In this document: positions 35,162-44,263 of the stretch, piece by piece
Layout: the number at the start of each line of letters is the position of its first letter
Position numbering within the stretch: the first letter of the stretch is position 1
Assembly (NCBI RefSeq): GCF_003696365.1
Contig: NZ_RFFM01000001.1
Span: 682,001-746,000, forward strand
Length of the DNA stretch: 64,000 nucleotides
Direction of reading: 5' to 3'
Origin: Stutzerimonas zhaodongensis
Lineage (GTDB): Bacteria > Pseudomonadota > Gammaproteobacteria > Pseudomonadales > Pseudomonadaceae
Position numbers and translations under genes: made by a program
The notes under the pieces: model-generated
Seen by the model: the letters and a program-made list of their open reading frames with translations, nothing else
Told to the model about the DNA's origin: nothing
The model's database searches: none

Positions 35162-35895
35162 CCCGCATCCTCCTGCTCGGCGGCACGGGCGATGCCTTGC
35201 GTCTTGCTCGCGGCCTTGGCTCCTCGCATGTTTACAGTCTGGCCGGTCTGGGACGCGTGCCCGGCGACCTCCAGTGCCAGGTCCGCGTAGGCGGTTTTGG
35301 CGGTGCGCAGGGGCTGGCTGCCTTCATCGCGGCGGAACGTATCGAGCTGCTGGTCGATGCCACGCACCCCTACGCGGCGCAGATCAGCGCCAATGCAGCA
35401 ATCGCGGCGGAACAGGCGGGAATTCCATGCTGGGCGTTACGCCGCCCGGCCTGGCAAGCAGGCGAGGGGGACAATTGGCACGAGGTGAACGACTGGGCTG
35501 AGCTGATCGGCGCCCTGGGCGATTTCCAGCGACCGTTTTTCACGCTCGGCCGCGAGCCGCTGGCGCACCTGCACGAAATTCCTGAACACCAACACTGGAC
35601 AGTTCGTTGCCTGGACGCACAGGCATCGACTGACCGAGCCGAAATTATCGGCGACCGCGGTCCGTTCGACCTTGAGGCCGAGCGGCAGCTGTTCGACCGG
35701 CTGAATTGCGATGTGCTCGTCAGCAAGAACAGCGGCGGCGACTCCACCGAACCCAAACTGCAGGTGGCTCGTGAGCGGGGCCTGCCGGTCCTGCTCCTGC
35801 GTCGCCCGTTGCTACCGGCGGTGAGCCGGGAATTCGCACGCCGTGATGAACTGTTTTCGGCGCTCAAAACCGTCGGCGTCGATTCCAGCGCCTGA
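35158..35895 (+). CDS. cobK: Precorrin-6A reductase
   Basis: NADPH-dependent reduction of precorrin-6A to precorrin-6Y. 245 aa. [16 protein letters not shown] is the N-terminal nucleotide-binding glycine motif; [16 protein letters not shown] and [20 protein letters not shown] are CobK/CbiJ signatures. It starts in the ATGA overlap with cobL, so the two form a unit. A 53-nt gap separates it from the 2Fe-2S protein gene. Confidence 0.95.
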   Translation: MTRILLLGGTGDALRLARGLGSSHVYSLAGLGRVPGDLQCQVRVGGFGGAQGLAAFIAAERIELLVDATHPYAAQISANAAIAAEQAGIPCWALRRPAWQAGEGDNWHEVNDWAELIGALGDFQRPFFTLGREPLAHLHEIPEHQHWTVRCLDAQASTDRAEIIGDRGPFDLEAERQLFDRLNCDVLVSKNSGGDSTEPKLQVARERGLPVLLLRRPLLPAVSREFARRDELFSALKTVGVDSSA

Positions 35896-35948
35896 TCGCT
35901 CGCCTTCGCCCGTCGCTGCTATGCTGCGCGCCGCTAAGGAGAGAGCCA

Positions 35949-36665
35949 ATGACTACCGCTGATTCACCCTACGCCCGCGTCCTGTTCGTCGGTCCCGACC
36001 TGTCTGAAGGCTCGTTCGCCGAAGTATTCCGTGCACGTCTGGCTGCTTTGCGCGACGAACAAGCGCTGCGGGACGTGATCGATACAGGCTCAGGCTACGA
36101 ACCGCTGTGGAATGCGGTCAGTGAAAGCGGTCGGCCACTCTTGGTGATCGACCTCGAGCCGCAATCGAGCAGCGCTCATCTTGACTGGCTGCGTAGCGAA
36201 CTCGTGCAGCTCGAAGGCGCTGAGCAAATCTTCGTGGCCAGTGCAATTGGCACCGCCGAGGCGCTGCCCGTCGAAGCGGCCTGCGCCTTGATAGACCGAC
36301 CGGAGTTGCACCTGCCGTGCACCGACGTCGCACCGCTTCCAGATGTGCACGCCTGGTCGAAGATTCCCCTGCATGAGCACCGCGTGCTGCTATGCAATGG
36401 CCCGCGTTGCACACGTCGCGGTGCCTTGCCGCTGTGGAAGGGGCTAAGGGAAAAGCTCAAGGCTGCCGGCAAGCTCGAATGCGCCGGTGGCGTCCACATC
36501 ACTCGGACGCAGTGCCAGTTCCCCTGCGATCAGGGCCCGACGCTGAGCGTCTATCCGGCCGGCAAGTGGTACCGGGTTCGCAACGAGGCGGAGGTGACAC
36601 GGTTGGTCGACGAGTTGTTCGTTGCCCGGCGCGAGGTGCCCGAAATGCTGATGCCGGATCAGTAA
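35949..36665 (+). CDS. Thioredoxin-like 2Fe-2S ferredoxin-domain protein
   Basis: 238 aa. The first 130 residues look like a CbiX/chelatase-type or unassigned alpha/beta domain (YARVLFVGPDLSEGSFAEVF). The C-terminal part is a thioredoxin-like [2Fe-2S] domain with the cysteines CNGPRC (near residue 149) and CQFPC (near residue 190). GGVHITRTQCQFPCDQGPTL and WYRVRNEAEVTRLVDEL are typical of that fold. Its place 53 nt after cobK on the same strand suggests a link to corrin synthesis, perhaps electron supply; that is inference. AAGGAGAG precedes the ATG. Confidence 0.75.
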   Translation: MTTADSPYARVLFVGPDLSEGSFAEVFRARLAALRDEQALRDVIDTGSGYEPLWNAVSESGRPLLVIDLEPQSSSAHLDWLRSELVQLEGAEQIFVASAIGTAEALPVEAACALIDRPELHLPCTDVAPLPDVHAWSKIPLHEHRVLLCNGPRCTRRGALPLWKGLREKLKAAGKLECAGGVHITRTQCQFPCDQGPTLSVYPAGKWYRVRNEAEVTRLVDELFVARREVPEMLMPDQ

Positions 36666-36691
36666 GCAGGTGAGTTTCCTCGCGCCTGCGG

Positions 36692-37438
36692 CTATTGCTC
36701 TGGCAGATCGAGGTCTTCACCGGCTGCTGCCATTTCGGCATAGGCCCGATCCAGCGCATCGACCACGGCCTGACTGTCGTCCATGTGACGCGAGACGATG
36801 AATCGAATGGCCACCTTGTGCATCTGGATATACGGCAGTGGGCCCAACCCGAGACGCGCCAGCGTCTGGTTGACCGGTGCCTCGTAATCGAGCAGGTAAT
36901 CAGCGCGGCGGTGCTTGAGCATCTCCAGCGCCGAGGCGTGCGTGGCAGTGCGATGCAGGCGTATCTCCAACGCCGGGTCGCGCAGCATCTGATTCACCTG
37001 TGGCCAGTAGTTGTAGCCACCAATGATGATGACGCCACGCTTGCGCAGGCTGTCTGGCACCGTGGGCGACGGCGTGTCGGGTCGGTGATACAGGTTGAGG
37101 TTGATTCGGGCGAGTGTCTCACGCCCTTCCAGGGTGTCGGCTTGCAGTTCCGGTTTGCCGGGCGCTCCCGGCCAGAGATCGATAGTGCCGTTCTGCAGCG
37201 CTGCGTACAGTCGCGCGCTCGGCAACCCGCGAAACGACGCTTGATAACCCGCCTGTTCGATCACCCGGCGGGTGAGATCTACCAGCGGCCCCTGTGCTTG
37301 GCCCTGAGGATCACTGTAGATCGCTGGCGGAAAATCGTAAAAGCCGACCGTCAGTGTTCTTGCAGGCTCCGTCTCGGTTGTGGCCATGCAGGGTCCAGCC
37401 AGAGTCGCTGCAATCAGTATCCAGAATAATGACTTCAA
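36692..37438 (-). CDS. Periplasmic solute-binding protein, family 3-like
   Basis: 248 aa. A signal peptide (LFWILIAATLAGPCMA) is followed by RTLTVGFYDFPPAIYSDPQG, the usual opening of type 2 periplasmic binding proteins (SBP_bac_3). LVDLTRRVIEQAGYQASF and DYLLDYEAPVNQTLARLGL support it. The predicted start codon is TTG at 37438. No ABC permease or ATPase gene is beside it, so it may be an orphan binding protein. The gene is on the opposite strand to the cob genes and faces the ferredoxin gene. Confidence 0.8.
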   Translation of the reverse strand: MKSLFWILIAATLAGPCMATTETEPARTLTVGFYDFPPAIYSDPQGQAQGPLVDLTRRVIEQAGYQASFRGLPSARLYAALQNGTIDLWPGAPGKPELQADTLEGRETLARINLNLYHRPDTPSPTVPDSLRKRGVIIIGGYNYWPQVNQMLRDPALEIRLHRTATHASALEMLKHRRADYLLDYEAPVNQTLARLGLGPLPYIQMHKVAIRFIVSRHMDDSQAVVDALDRAYAEMAAAGEDLDLPEQ

Positions 37439-37640
37439 GGTAATTCACTGCCCCTTGCGGTTGACGCTCTAGCAGCATGGTCGCCCGGCGAGCGGCTGTC
37501 CAGATTGGTGCATGCAACAACGCCTTCGGCCGAGCGGACCCAGCCACACGCGACGGACCGGTAATGGGCTGGCTATGCTGAAGCCAGAGCGGTGCCGCGC
37601 GTTGATGGTGCGGTAGCCGGGATTAATCATGGAGAGGTCT

Positions 37641-38483
37641 ATGTATCGCAAGGTATTCACCAACAAGGTGTTCGACCGCAAGGTGGTGTTGATTACCGGC
37701 GGCTGCGCCGGGATCGGCCGTGCGCTTGCTGAACGAATGGCCCAGGCAGGTGCGCGCGTGGTGATCTTCGATCTCGATCAGAACGCCATCGACGGGCTGG
37801 TGCAGCATCTGGTCGATCACCACAATGCCGATGCCCTCGGCCTGCGTTGCGATGTTTCGGACGTGGCTGCCGTGCAGCAGGCGGTGGCCCTGGTGGTTGA
37901 GCGCTTCGGCGGGATCGACGTGCTGATCAACAACGCCGGCATCACTCATCGCAGCCGTGTCGCCGAGACCAGCCTGGCGGTGTTCGAAAGGATCATGGCA
38001 GTCAACTTCTACGGGGCGCTGCATTGCACCCAGGCTGCGCTGCCGAGCCTCGTCGCCCGCAATGGGCAGATCATCGTGCTCAGCTCGCTTTCGCAGTACG
38101 CGCCGGTGCCTGACCGTGGCGCCTACAACGCCAGCAAGCATGCCCTGCACGGACTTTTCGAGACCCTGCGCACCGAGCTCGCCGATACAGATGTCAATGT
38201 GATGCTGGTGTGTCCGGGCTATACCGCGACCGATCTGCGCAAGAACGTACTGGTCGGTGACGGTTCGACCGCCCCGCAGCCGGCGCTGGCCGTAGGGCGA
38301 GTGGCCTCGCCGCAGGACGTGGCTGAATCGATCTATCAGGGCGCTTTGAAAAGGCGTCAGTTACTGGTGTTGTCCAATCTCGACTGGCGTGCTCGGCTGG
38401 TTGCGCGCTGTTTTCCGCGGGCTTTCGAGCACCTGCTGCTCCCACGGCTGGCAGGTGCTCGAAACACGCAGGGCACTGGCTAG
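37641..38483 (+). CDS. Short-chain dehydrogenase/reductase family oxidoreductase
   Basis: 280 aa from ATG 37641, with GGAGAGG just upstream; ATG 37629 would add four residues. The Rossmann motif LITGGCAGIGRALAERMA binds NAD(P). NNAGITHRSR is the structural motif, and the catalytic residues are Ser (LSSLSQYAP) and YNASK. The last about 60 residues (DWRARLVARCFPRAFEHLL) are membrane-associated in related proteins. The substrate is unknown. Monocistronic, with divergent neighbours. Confidence 0.9.
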   Translation: MYRKVFTNKVFDRKVVLITGGCAGIGRALAERMAQAGARVVIFDLDQNAIDGLVQHLVDHHNADALGLRCDVSDVAAVQQAVALVVERFGGIDVLINNAGITHRSRVAETSLAVFERIMAVNFYGALHCTQAALPSLVARNGQIIVLSSLSQYAPVPDRGAYNASKHALHGLFETLRTELADTDVNVMLVCPGYTATDLRKNVLVGDGSTAPQPALAVGRVASPQDVAESIYQGALKRRQLLVLSNLDWRARLVARCFPRAFEHLLLPRLAGARNTQGTG

Positions 38484-38495
38484 GCTGTAGGGGCG

Positions 38496-38930
38496 TCAGC
38501 GCGGCGGCGCCCCGTCGTAGAGGCGCTGCATCAGTTCGATGTCCCAATAGGCGGCTTCGATCTTGTGGCCATCGAGGTCGCGGACGAAGCAGCCGTAATA
38601 AGGTTCGCCATACTCTTCCCGTGGCCCTGGAGCACCTTCATCGGTAGCCCCAGCGGCAAGGGCCGCGCGATGAAAGGCATCGACTGACGCCTTGTCCGCT
38701 GCGAAGAAGCCGATATGAGTACCGTTGCCTACATTGGCCGGTTTGCCGTCGATTGGCGTCTGCAACCAGAACTCTGGATATTCACGGCCCCAGGCGATAG
38801 CGCCTGGATGCGCCATGATGCGCTTGCAGCCAAGAGTGGCGAGCGCCTGGTCATAGAAGGCAGCAGCCTCATCGAAGCGGTTGCTGCCCAGGGAGACATG
38901 GGAAAGTATGCTGGGATTCTGATCTGTCAT
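38496..38930 (-). CDS. VOC-family (glyoxalase/dioxygenase fold) protein
   Basis: 144 aa from ATG 38930. SHVSLGSNRFDEAAAFYDQA opens a typical VOC module and YYGCFVRDLDGHKIEAAYW closes it. His and Glu residues in these blocks are the expected metal ligands. The substrate is not predictable; relatives include glutathione-dependent enzymes and proteins of unknown role. It converges with the SDR gene. Confidence 0.88.
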   Translation of the reverse strand: MTDQNPSILSHVSLGSNRFDEAAAFYDQALATLGCKRIMAHPGAIAWGREYPEFWLQTPIDGKPANVGNGTHIGFFAADKASVDAFHRAALAAGATDEGAPGPREEYGEPYYGCFVRDLDGHKIEAAYWDIELMQRLYDGAPPR

Positions 38931-38997
38931 GAGAGGGCCTCCGCAAAGGGTGGAGCCCAAGCCTAGACTGGCAGAGCGACATTTGCCGCGTGCATCC

Positions 38998-39678
38998 TCA
39001 ACTTTGCTCGTCGCGCGCGATCATTGGCGGACTGCAGAGCATGAAGCAGCGGAACAGCACCACGGTTGCCAGCAGTTGCACCACGCCGACGACGCTGTCC
39101 ACCAGTACAGCGACAGGGCCCGGCGCGTTTTCGCCGGCCCACAGTTGTGCTGCGATCCAGGCCTCCAGAAGCCACAAGGGCAGCAGCACCGCCATGATGC
39201 AACCGAGCACGAGCAGGAAGTGACCACGGGTTTCGAGAAAGCTCTGTTTCAAGGCCGCCAGCGGGCTCAGGCCGCGCAGCACGAGCAGGTACTCGGCAAA
39301 TGCGATCTTGACCATTACCCAGAGGCCGGGCAGCACGAACAGCGAAGCGCCGAGCATGATCAGCAGGGTGCCGAGCCCGGCCAGCACGGCCATCGTCGGC
39401 CACAGTGGCAATGCGCGCTTCATTACTTCGCGCAGCGGCGGCGCATAGCCACGGCTGCGCGCGTCGAGAAACAGGATCAGCGCTGCGATGTACAGCGGGT
39501 AGAAGACCAGTCCGATCAGCAGTTCCTGCGCCGGCATGACGTCCTTGCCGAACAGGTGGCTGACGGCCAGACGTGTGCAGCTCTCTAGCACGATCAGCGG
39601 CAGGCAGAGGCGCACGATGGAGGCCAGGTTACGTGAGTAGAAAAACCAGGCGTCTCGGAGGATGGTCAGGACATTCAT
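38998..39678 (-). CDS. YciC-family (UPF0259) inner-membrane protein
   Basis: 226 aa with about six hydrophobic helices. It starts MNVLTILRDAWFFYSRNL, like YciC proteins. PGLWVMVKIAFAEYLLVLRG and SPLAALKQSFLETRGHF fit the conserved middle region. Function is unknown; YciC has no characterised activity. Monocistronic. Confidence 0.8.
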   Translation of the reverse strand: MNVLTILRDAWFFYSRNLASIVRLCLPLIVLESCTRLAVSHLFGKDVMPAQELLIGLVFYPLYIAALILFLDARSRGYAPPLREVMKRALPLWPTMAVLAGLGTLLIMLGASLFVLPGLWVMVKIAFAEYLLVLRGLSPLAALKQSFLETRGHFLLVLGCIMAVLLPLWLLEAWIAAQLWAGENAPGPVAVLVDSVVGVVQLLATVVLFRCFMLCSPPMIARDEQS

Positions 39679-39793
39679 CGCAATGCAGATAACTCTTGAA
39701 AACAGGCGCGCACTTTAGCCCAAGCCGCCGGTCGGCGACATGCGTGCCATTGCCGTCCATACTGAGCGGCCATTCCTCCGCTCAGGTCATCGC

Positions 39794-40267
39794 GTGAAGA
39801 AGATCGCCTTGTTTGCCGACGTGCAGAACCTCTACTACACGGTGCGCCAGGCTCACGGCTGCCATTTCAACTATTCCGCGCTTTGGGCTGAGCTCAGCGA
39901 GCGCGGCGAGATCGTCGAGGCGTATGCCTACGCAATCGACCGAGGCGACGCCAAGCAGCAGCAGTTCCAGCAGATCCTGCGCAACCTTGGTTTCACGGTG
40001 AAGCTCAAGCCTTACATCCAGCGCAGCGACGGCTCAGCCAAGGGCGACTGGGACGTGGGAATCACCATCGACGTGCTGGATGTGGTGCCGCGTGTCGATG
40101 AAGTGGTGCTGGCCTCGGGCGACGGCGATTTCGACTTGCTGCTCGATCGCGTGCGTGCCGGTGGTGTTGACGCGACAGCCTATGGCGCGCCGGGCCTGAC
40201 GGCCAACTCGCTGATTCGTGCCGCCACTCGCTACGTGCCCATCGAGGGCAAGCTGCTTCTGCGATAG
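39794..40267 (+). CDS. NYN-domain (LabA/DUF88) putative nuclease
   Basis: 157 aa from GTG 39794; the longer ORF from 39740 has an unlikely leader. KKIALFADVQNLYYTVRQ contains the N-terminal acidic residue and Asn of the PIN-like NYN fold. KGDWDVGITIDVLDVV and VVLASGDGDFDLLLDRVRA hold the other conserved aspartates. Proteins of this family are predicted Mg-dependent RNases. No partner gene is nearby. Confidence 0.88.
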   Translation: MKKIALFADVQNLYYTVRQAHGCHFNYSALWAELSERGEIVEAYAYAIDRGDAKQQQFQQILRNLGFTVKLKPYIQRSDGSAKGDWDVGITIDVLDVVPRVDEVVLASGDGDFDLLLDRVRAGGVDATAYGAPGLTANSLIRAATRYVPIEGKLLLR

Positions 40268-40325
40268 CGCCTTGGCCCATCTCTCCTGGGGCTGCCGGTG
40301 GCGCATGTCCCATTCTGCGGCGAAC

Positions 40326-40356
40326 GGTGGATGTAGAAAGCGACATCCACCCTACG
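40326..40356. repeat. GTAGGGTGG-family palindrome upstream of the RhlE gene
   Basis: GGTGGATGT...ACATCCACC with CCTACG following. It forms a 9-bp stem in the gap between the NYN gene and the RhlE gene. Confidence 0.75.
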
Positions 40357-40420
40357 CTCAGCTTCCAGCGTCCTTTGCGAGTAAACTGCGCACCTCGTTT
40401 TCGTACTCCCGGTTTTCGCC

Positions 40421-41746
40421 ATGACCTTCGCCTCACTCGGCCTGATCGACCAGCTGCTGCTCACCCTCGAATCGCTCGATTACACCCAGCCGACGCCGGT
40501 TCAGGCCAAGGCCATCCCCGCCGTGCTCAAGGGCCGCGACCTTATGGCTGCGGCGCAGACCGGCACTGGCAAGACGGCCGGTTTCGCGTTGCCGTTGCTG
40601 CAACGTCTGTTGCATGAAGGGCCGCAAGTGACGAGCAATTCAGTCCGGGCGCTGGTGCTGGTGCCGACCCGTGAGCTGGCAGAGCAGGTGCATGAGAGCT
40701 TCAGAACCTACGGTCAAGACCTGCCGCTGCGCACCTATGCGGTTTACGGCGGCGTCAGCATCAACCCGCAGATGATGGCGCTGCGTAAAGGCATCGACGT
40801 ACTGGTGGCAACGCCGGGCCGCCTGCTCGACCTGTATCGCCAGAACGCAGTTAAGTTCGGCCAGGTGCAAGCGCTGGTGCTGGATGAGGCCGATCGGATG
40901 CTGGACCTCGGATTTTCCGAAGAGCTGGACGCGCTGTTCAGCGCCCTGCCTAAGAAGCGCCAGACCCTGCTGTTTTCCGCGACCTTCTCCGACGCGATCC
41001 GGCAGATGGCGCAGAAGCTGCTGCGCGACCCGCTGTCCATCGAAGTCAGCCCGCGCAATGCTGCCGCCAAGACGGTGAAGCAGTGGCTGGTGCCGGTGGA
41101 CAAGAAGCGCAAGTCCGAGCTGTTCCTGCACCTTCTGGTGGAAAAGCGCTGGGGGCAGGTGCTGGTGTTCGTCAAGACGCGCAAGGGCGTCGACCAGCTG
41201 GTAGAGGAGCTGCAGGCACAGGGAATATCCAGCGATGCGATCCACGGCGACAAGCCGCAGGCGTCACGGTTGCGGGCGCTGGAGCGCTTCAAGGCTGGAG
41301 AAGTGCAGGTGCTGGTGGCGACTGACGTGGCGGCGCGTGGTCTGGACATCCATGACCTGCCGCAGGTGGTCAACTTCGACCTGCCCACCGTCGCCGAAGA
41401 TTACGTGCACCGCATTGGACGTACCGGCCGCGCCGGCGCGACAGGCGAGGCGGTGTCGCTGGTCGCCGCTGATGAAGTGGATCAGCTGGCCGCCATCGAA
41501 ACCCTGATTCAGCAGGTTCTGCCGCGACACGACGAGCCAGGGTTCGTGCCCGATCACCGCGTCCCGACCACCCAGCCCGGCGGGCAGATCATCAAGAAGC
41601 CCAAGAAGCCGAAAAAACCCAAGGACGGCGCGAGCAAAGGCCGTGTCCATCTGGGCAACTGGTTCGATGAAAGCGAAAAGCCCAACGCCAAGCCTATTCG
41701 CAAGGTTCCGAGCCTGGGCGGCGGCAAGCCCGCGAAGAAGCGCTAG
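40421..41746 (+). CDS. rhlE: DEAD-box RNA helicase RhlE-like
   Basis: 441 aa. The Q motif is FASLGLIDQLL...YTQPTPVQAKAIP. Motif I is AAQTGTGKTAGFALPLLQ, motif II is VLDEADRMLDLGF, motif III is SAT and motif VI is HRIGRTGRAG. The C-terminal tail from residue about 385 is basic and Lys/Pro-rich (KKPKKPKKPKDGASKG), as in RhlE. It probably remodels RNA in ribosome assembly or mRNA decay. It converges with the flavoprotein gene, and the two ORFs overlap by 4 bases. Confidence 0.92.
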   Translation: MTFASLGLIDQLLLTLESLDYTQPTPVQAKAIPAVLKGRDLMAAAQTGTGKTAGFALPLLQRLLHEGPQVTSNSVRALVLVPTRELAEQVHESFRTYGQDLPLRTYAVYGGVSINPQMMALRKGIDVLVATPGRLLDLYRQNAVKFGQVQALVLDEADRMLDLGFSEELDALFSALPKKRQTLLFSATFSDAIRQMAQKLLRDPLSIEVSPRNAAAKTVKQWLVPVDKKRKSELFLHLLVEKRWGQVLVFVKTRKGVDQLVEELQAQGISSDAIHGDKPQASRLRALERFKAGEVQVLVATDVAARGLDIHDLPQVVNFDLPTVAEDYVHRIGRTGRAGATGEAVSLVAADEVDQLAAIETLIQQVLPRHDEPGFVPDHRVPTTQPGGQIIKKPKKPKKPKDGASKGRVHLGNWFDESEKPNAKPIRKVPSLGGGKPAKKR

Positions 41747-42975
41747 CGCCCAGCTAACCAGCGCAACATGCCCTGTGCGGCTTCGCGGCCGCTGGCGAAA
41801 CAGGCCGTCAGCAGATAGCCGCCGGTTGGTGCTTCCCAGTCGAGCATTTCACCTGCGCAGAACACGCCGGGCATCTGGCGTAGCATCAGGGCTTCGTCCA
41901 ATGCTTCGAAAGGCACACCGCCCGCGCTGCTGATGGCTTCATCCAGCGGGCGAGGGCGGACCAGGGGGATGGGCAGCGCTTTCAAGGCGCTCGCCAGGCG
42001 CTGCGGGTCATCGAATGCATCCGTCGGGCTCAGCTCCCTCAGCAGCCCAGCCTTTACGCCGTCTAGGCTGAGCTGGCGCTTGAGGTGCTTGGCCATCGAT
42101 TGCGACCCACGCGGTTTGCTCAGGGCCCGTATGACTTTGTCCAACGAGTGGTCGGGTAGCAGGTCCAGCATGACGGTGGCGCTGCCGTCATGCTCGATAG
42201 CCTGGCGGATCTCGGCAGAAAGCGCATACACCAGGCTGCCTTCGATACCGCTGGCGGTCACCACGAACTCGCCCTTGCGCGGCGGATTGCCTGCGAGAGC
42301 GAGACTGACGGTTTTAAGCGGAGCGCCAGCGAATTTCTGCTGCAAGTGCTGGCTCCAGCTCGCCACCTCGAAGCCGCAGTTTGCTGGCCGCAACGGGCTG
42401 ATAGCGATGCCCTGTTCCTCCAGCAGCGAAACCCAGGCGCCGTCCGATCCCAGGCGTGCCCAGCTGCCGCCTCCAAGAGCGAGCAGCACGGCATCGGCGG
42501 CGATGCTGATTTCGCCGTCCGGACTGTCCAGGCGCATGCTGCCGTCGGCGTTCCAGCCCAGCCAGCGGTGACGCGTATGAATGCGCACGCCGTTATCACG
42601 TAACCGCCGCAGCCAGGCCCGCAGCAATGGTGCGGCTTTCATGTCGGTGGGGAAGACGCGGCCGGAGCTGCCGACGAATGTGTCGATACCCAGGCCGTGA
42701 ATCCAGTCGCGTAGTGCTTGCGGGGTGAAACTTTCCAGCAGTGGGCGGATGTCGGGTGCGCGTTCGCGGTAACGCGTGACGAACGGCTCGAAGGCTTCGG
42801 AGTGGGTGATGTTCATCCCGCCCACGCCAGCCAGCAGGAATTTGCGCCCTACCGAGGGCATGGCGTCATACAGGTCGACCGCAACGCCGGCCTTGCTTGC
42901 AACTTCGGCGGCCATTAGCCCAGCGGGGCCGCCGCCGATGATGGCAATACGAGCAGGTGTGGAGGGGGTCGGCAT
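41743..42975 (-). CDS. FAD-dependent oxidoreductase, HI0933/BaiN-like flavoprotein
   Basis: 410 aa. The N-terminal FAD-binding motif is IAIIGGGPAGLMAAEVASKA. The block GRKFLLAGVGGMNITHSE is typical of HI0933-like flavoproteins, and FCAGEMLDWEAPTGGYLLTA is the C-terminal FAD motif. The reaction is unknown for most members. It is on the minus strand and overlaps the rhlE stop by 4 bases in a tail-to-tail arrangement. Confidence 0.88.
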   Translation of the reverse strand: MPTPSTPARIAIIGGGPAGLMAAEVASKAGVAVDLYDAMPSVGRKFLLAGVGGMNITHSEAFEPFVTRYRERAPDIRPLLESFTPQALRDWIHGLGIDTFVGSSGRVFPTDMKAAPLLRAWLRRLRDNGVRIHTRHRWLGWNADGSMRLDSPDGEISIAADAVLLALGGGSWARLGSDGAWVSLLEEQGIAISPLRPANCGFEVASWSQHLQQKFAGAPLKTVSLALAGNPPRKGEFVVTASGIEGSLVYALSAEIRQAIEHDGSATVMLDLLPDHSLDKVIRALSKPRGSQSMAKHLKRQLSLDGVKAGLLRELSPTDAFDDPQRLASALKALPIPLVRPRPLDEAISSAGGVPFEALDEALMLRQMPGVFCAGEMLDWEAPTGGYLLTACFASGREAAQGMLRWLAGR

Positions 42976-43090
42976 GGGTCCGGACGCCTGGCTGAAAGGC
43001 CGGCATTCTAACGGTTCATCGGGTAGGGGGGCATTGCGATTTGGGTGCAGCGGGATTGGAGAGGGCGTGACGTGGTGGAAAAGATGAAAA

Positions 43091-43117
43091 GCCCCGGCGC
43101 ATGGAGCGCCGGGGTTG
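43091..43117 (-). terminator. Rho-independent terminator after the membrane/coiled-coil gene
   Basis: The minus strand reads AACCCCGGCGCTCCATGCGC then CGGGGCTTTTC. The stem CCCCGGCGC/GCGCCGGGG is perfect over 9 bp and is followed by TTTT. It lies 8 nt after the stop codon. Confidence 0.9.
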
Positions 43118-43124
43118 GTGAGGC

Positions 43125-44129
43125 TTAAACCGCGTCGTTCTGCTTGGGCTGACGGCGATAGCCGAACATGCCCGCAAAGCCTGCAACTGCACCGGTGATC
43201 AGCATCATGATCAGCAGTGCCCAGCTGGCTTGCGATACACGTTTGGCAGCTTGGTCAGCAATTTCACGGGCTTTTTGCTCAGCTTGAGCCTGCAGCTCCT
43301 TGAACTTGACGTACGCCTCCTGATACTGCTGTTCGATCTCGGTCGCCATTTGCTCAGCTTCCTGCTGGCTCATGTTGCCGCGCTCCTGGATCAGGTTGAC
43401 CATGGCTTCGCGGTCAGCAGCGTTCAAGGTTTCCTCGCCTCTCTCCTTGATGTGATCGAAGAGTGCAGAGAGTTGCTCGTCAGCCTGTTCAGGATTCTGT
43501 TTGGTCTGCTCAGCGCGATTTTGCGCTTGTTGCTGAACCTGTTCGGCGTCTTGCTCAAGGTTTTCAGGGGCAAGTTCGGGTTTGCCGGTCTGACGCAGCG
43601 CCTGCTTGACCTCGGCCTGGATATCGCTCAGGTCCAGATCGATGTCGGCCTCATTGACCTGCTCTTTGATTTCGCCGCCTATGGCAGGTGCCATCGAAGC
43701 GACGCTTGAGCCAACGGCCTGTACGGTCGAGCCTGCCATGCTGGCCGCGCCCGAGACTGCCGAACCTACCAGGCTTGCAATCAAGTACACCGTAACCAGT
43801 GTAGTGACCGCCCAAACCAGCAGGCCGTGCAGCATGCCGTGACGGGGCGCCATGCGGCCGGCGACATAACCGCCGATGGCGAGCGAGATGACCCCAGCAA
43901 GCACCATCCAGATGATTGCACCCATTCCCAGACCGGCGACTGGATTATGTTCCGTTGCGGGATCGATCGTGGAGGCGCCTATGGCTGTGCCCAGCAAGTG
44001 CAACAGCAACGAAACTACGAGTGCCAGTGCAATGCCGGCGAATACGGCACTCCATGATGCGTGTGGGAAATAGCGGTTGCGGACGCTTTGATAAGCAATA
44101 GTGTCGCGGTCGGCTTCGAGCATCATCAT
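43125..44129 (-). CDS. Hypothetical membrane protein with central coiled-coil
   Basis: 334 aa, function not recognised. Three to four transmembrane helices lie in residues about 25-125 (SAVFAGIALALVVSLLLHLL, MVLAGVISLAIGGYVAGRMA, LVWAVTTLVTVYLIASLVG). They are followed by a long Glu/Gln-rich helical region (residues about 150-295) that should form a coiled coil, and a final transmembrane helix (WALLIMMLITGAVAGFAGMF). The N-terminal part resembles small membrane proteins annotated as YrzE/TIGR04086-like. The topology suggests an envelope anchor with a large soluble loop. Monocistronic, with its own terminator. Confidence 0.75.
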   Translation of the reverse strand: MMMLEADRDTIAYQSVRNRYFPHASWSAVFAGIALALVVSLLLHLLGTAIGASTIDPATEHNPVAGLGMGAIIWMVLAGVISLAIGGYVAGRMAPRHGMLHGLLVWAVTTLVTVYLIASLVGSAVSGAASMAGSTVQAVGSSVASMAPAIGGEIKEQVNEADIDLDLSDIQAEVKQALRQTGKPELAPENLEQDAEQVQQQAQNRAEQTKQNPEQADEQLSALFDHIKERGEETLNAADREAMVNLIQERGNMSQQEAEQMATEIEQQYQEAYVKFKELQAQAEQKAREIADQAAKRVSQASWALLIMMLITGAVAGFAGMFGYRRQPKQNDAV

Positions 44130-44263
44130 TCCTAGTCGTTATATGACGAGTGCTCGCTACAGCGCGGAAATGTGCTGTACAGGTCTCCCATACATAGAGT
44201 TAAGGGCATTAACCCCTATCTAAGTTCCGCGCAATCTGAATTGGTATGACCAGTGGTGCTCCG

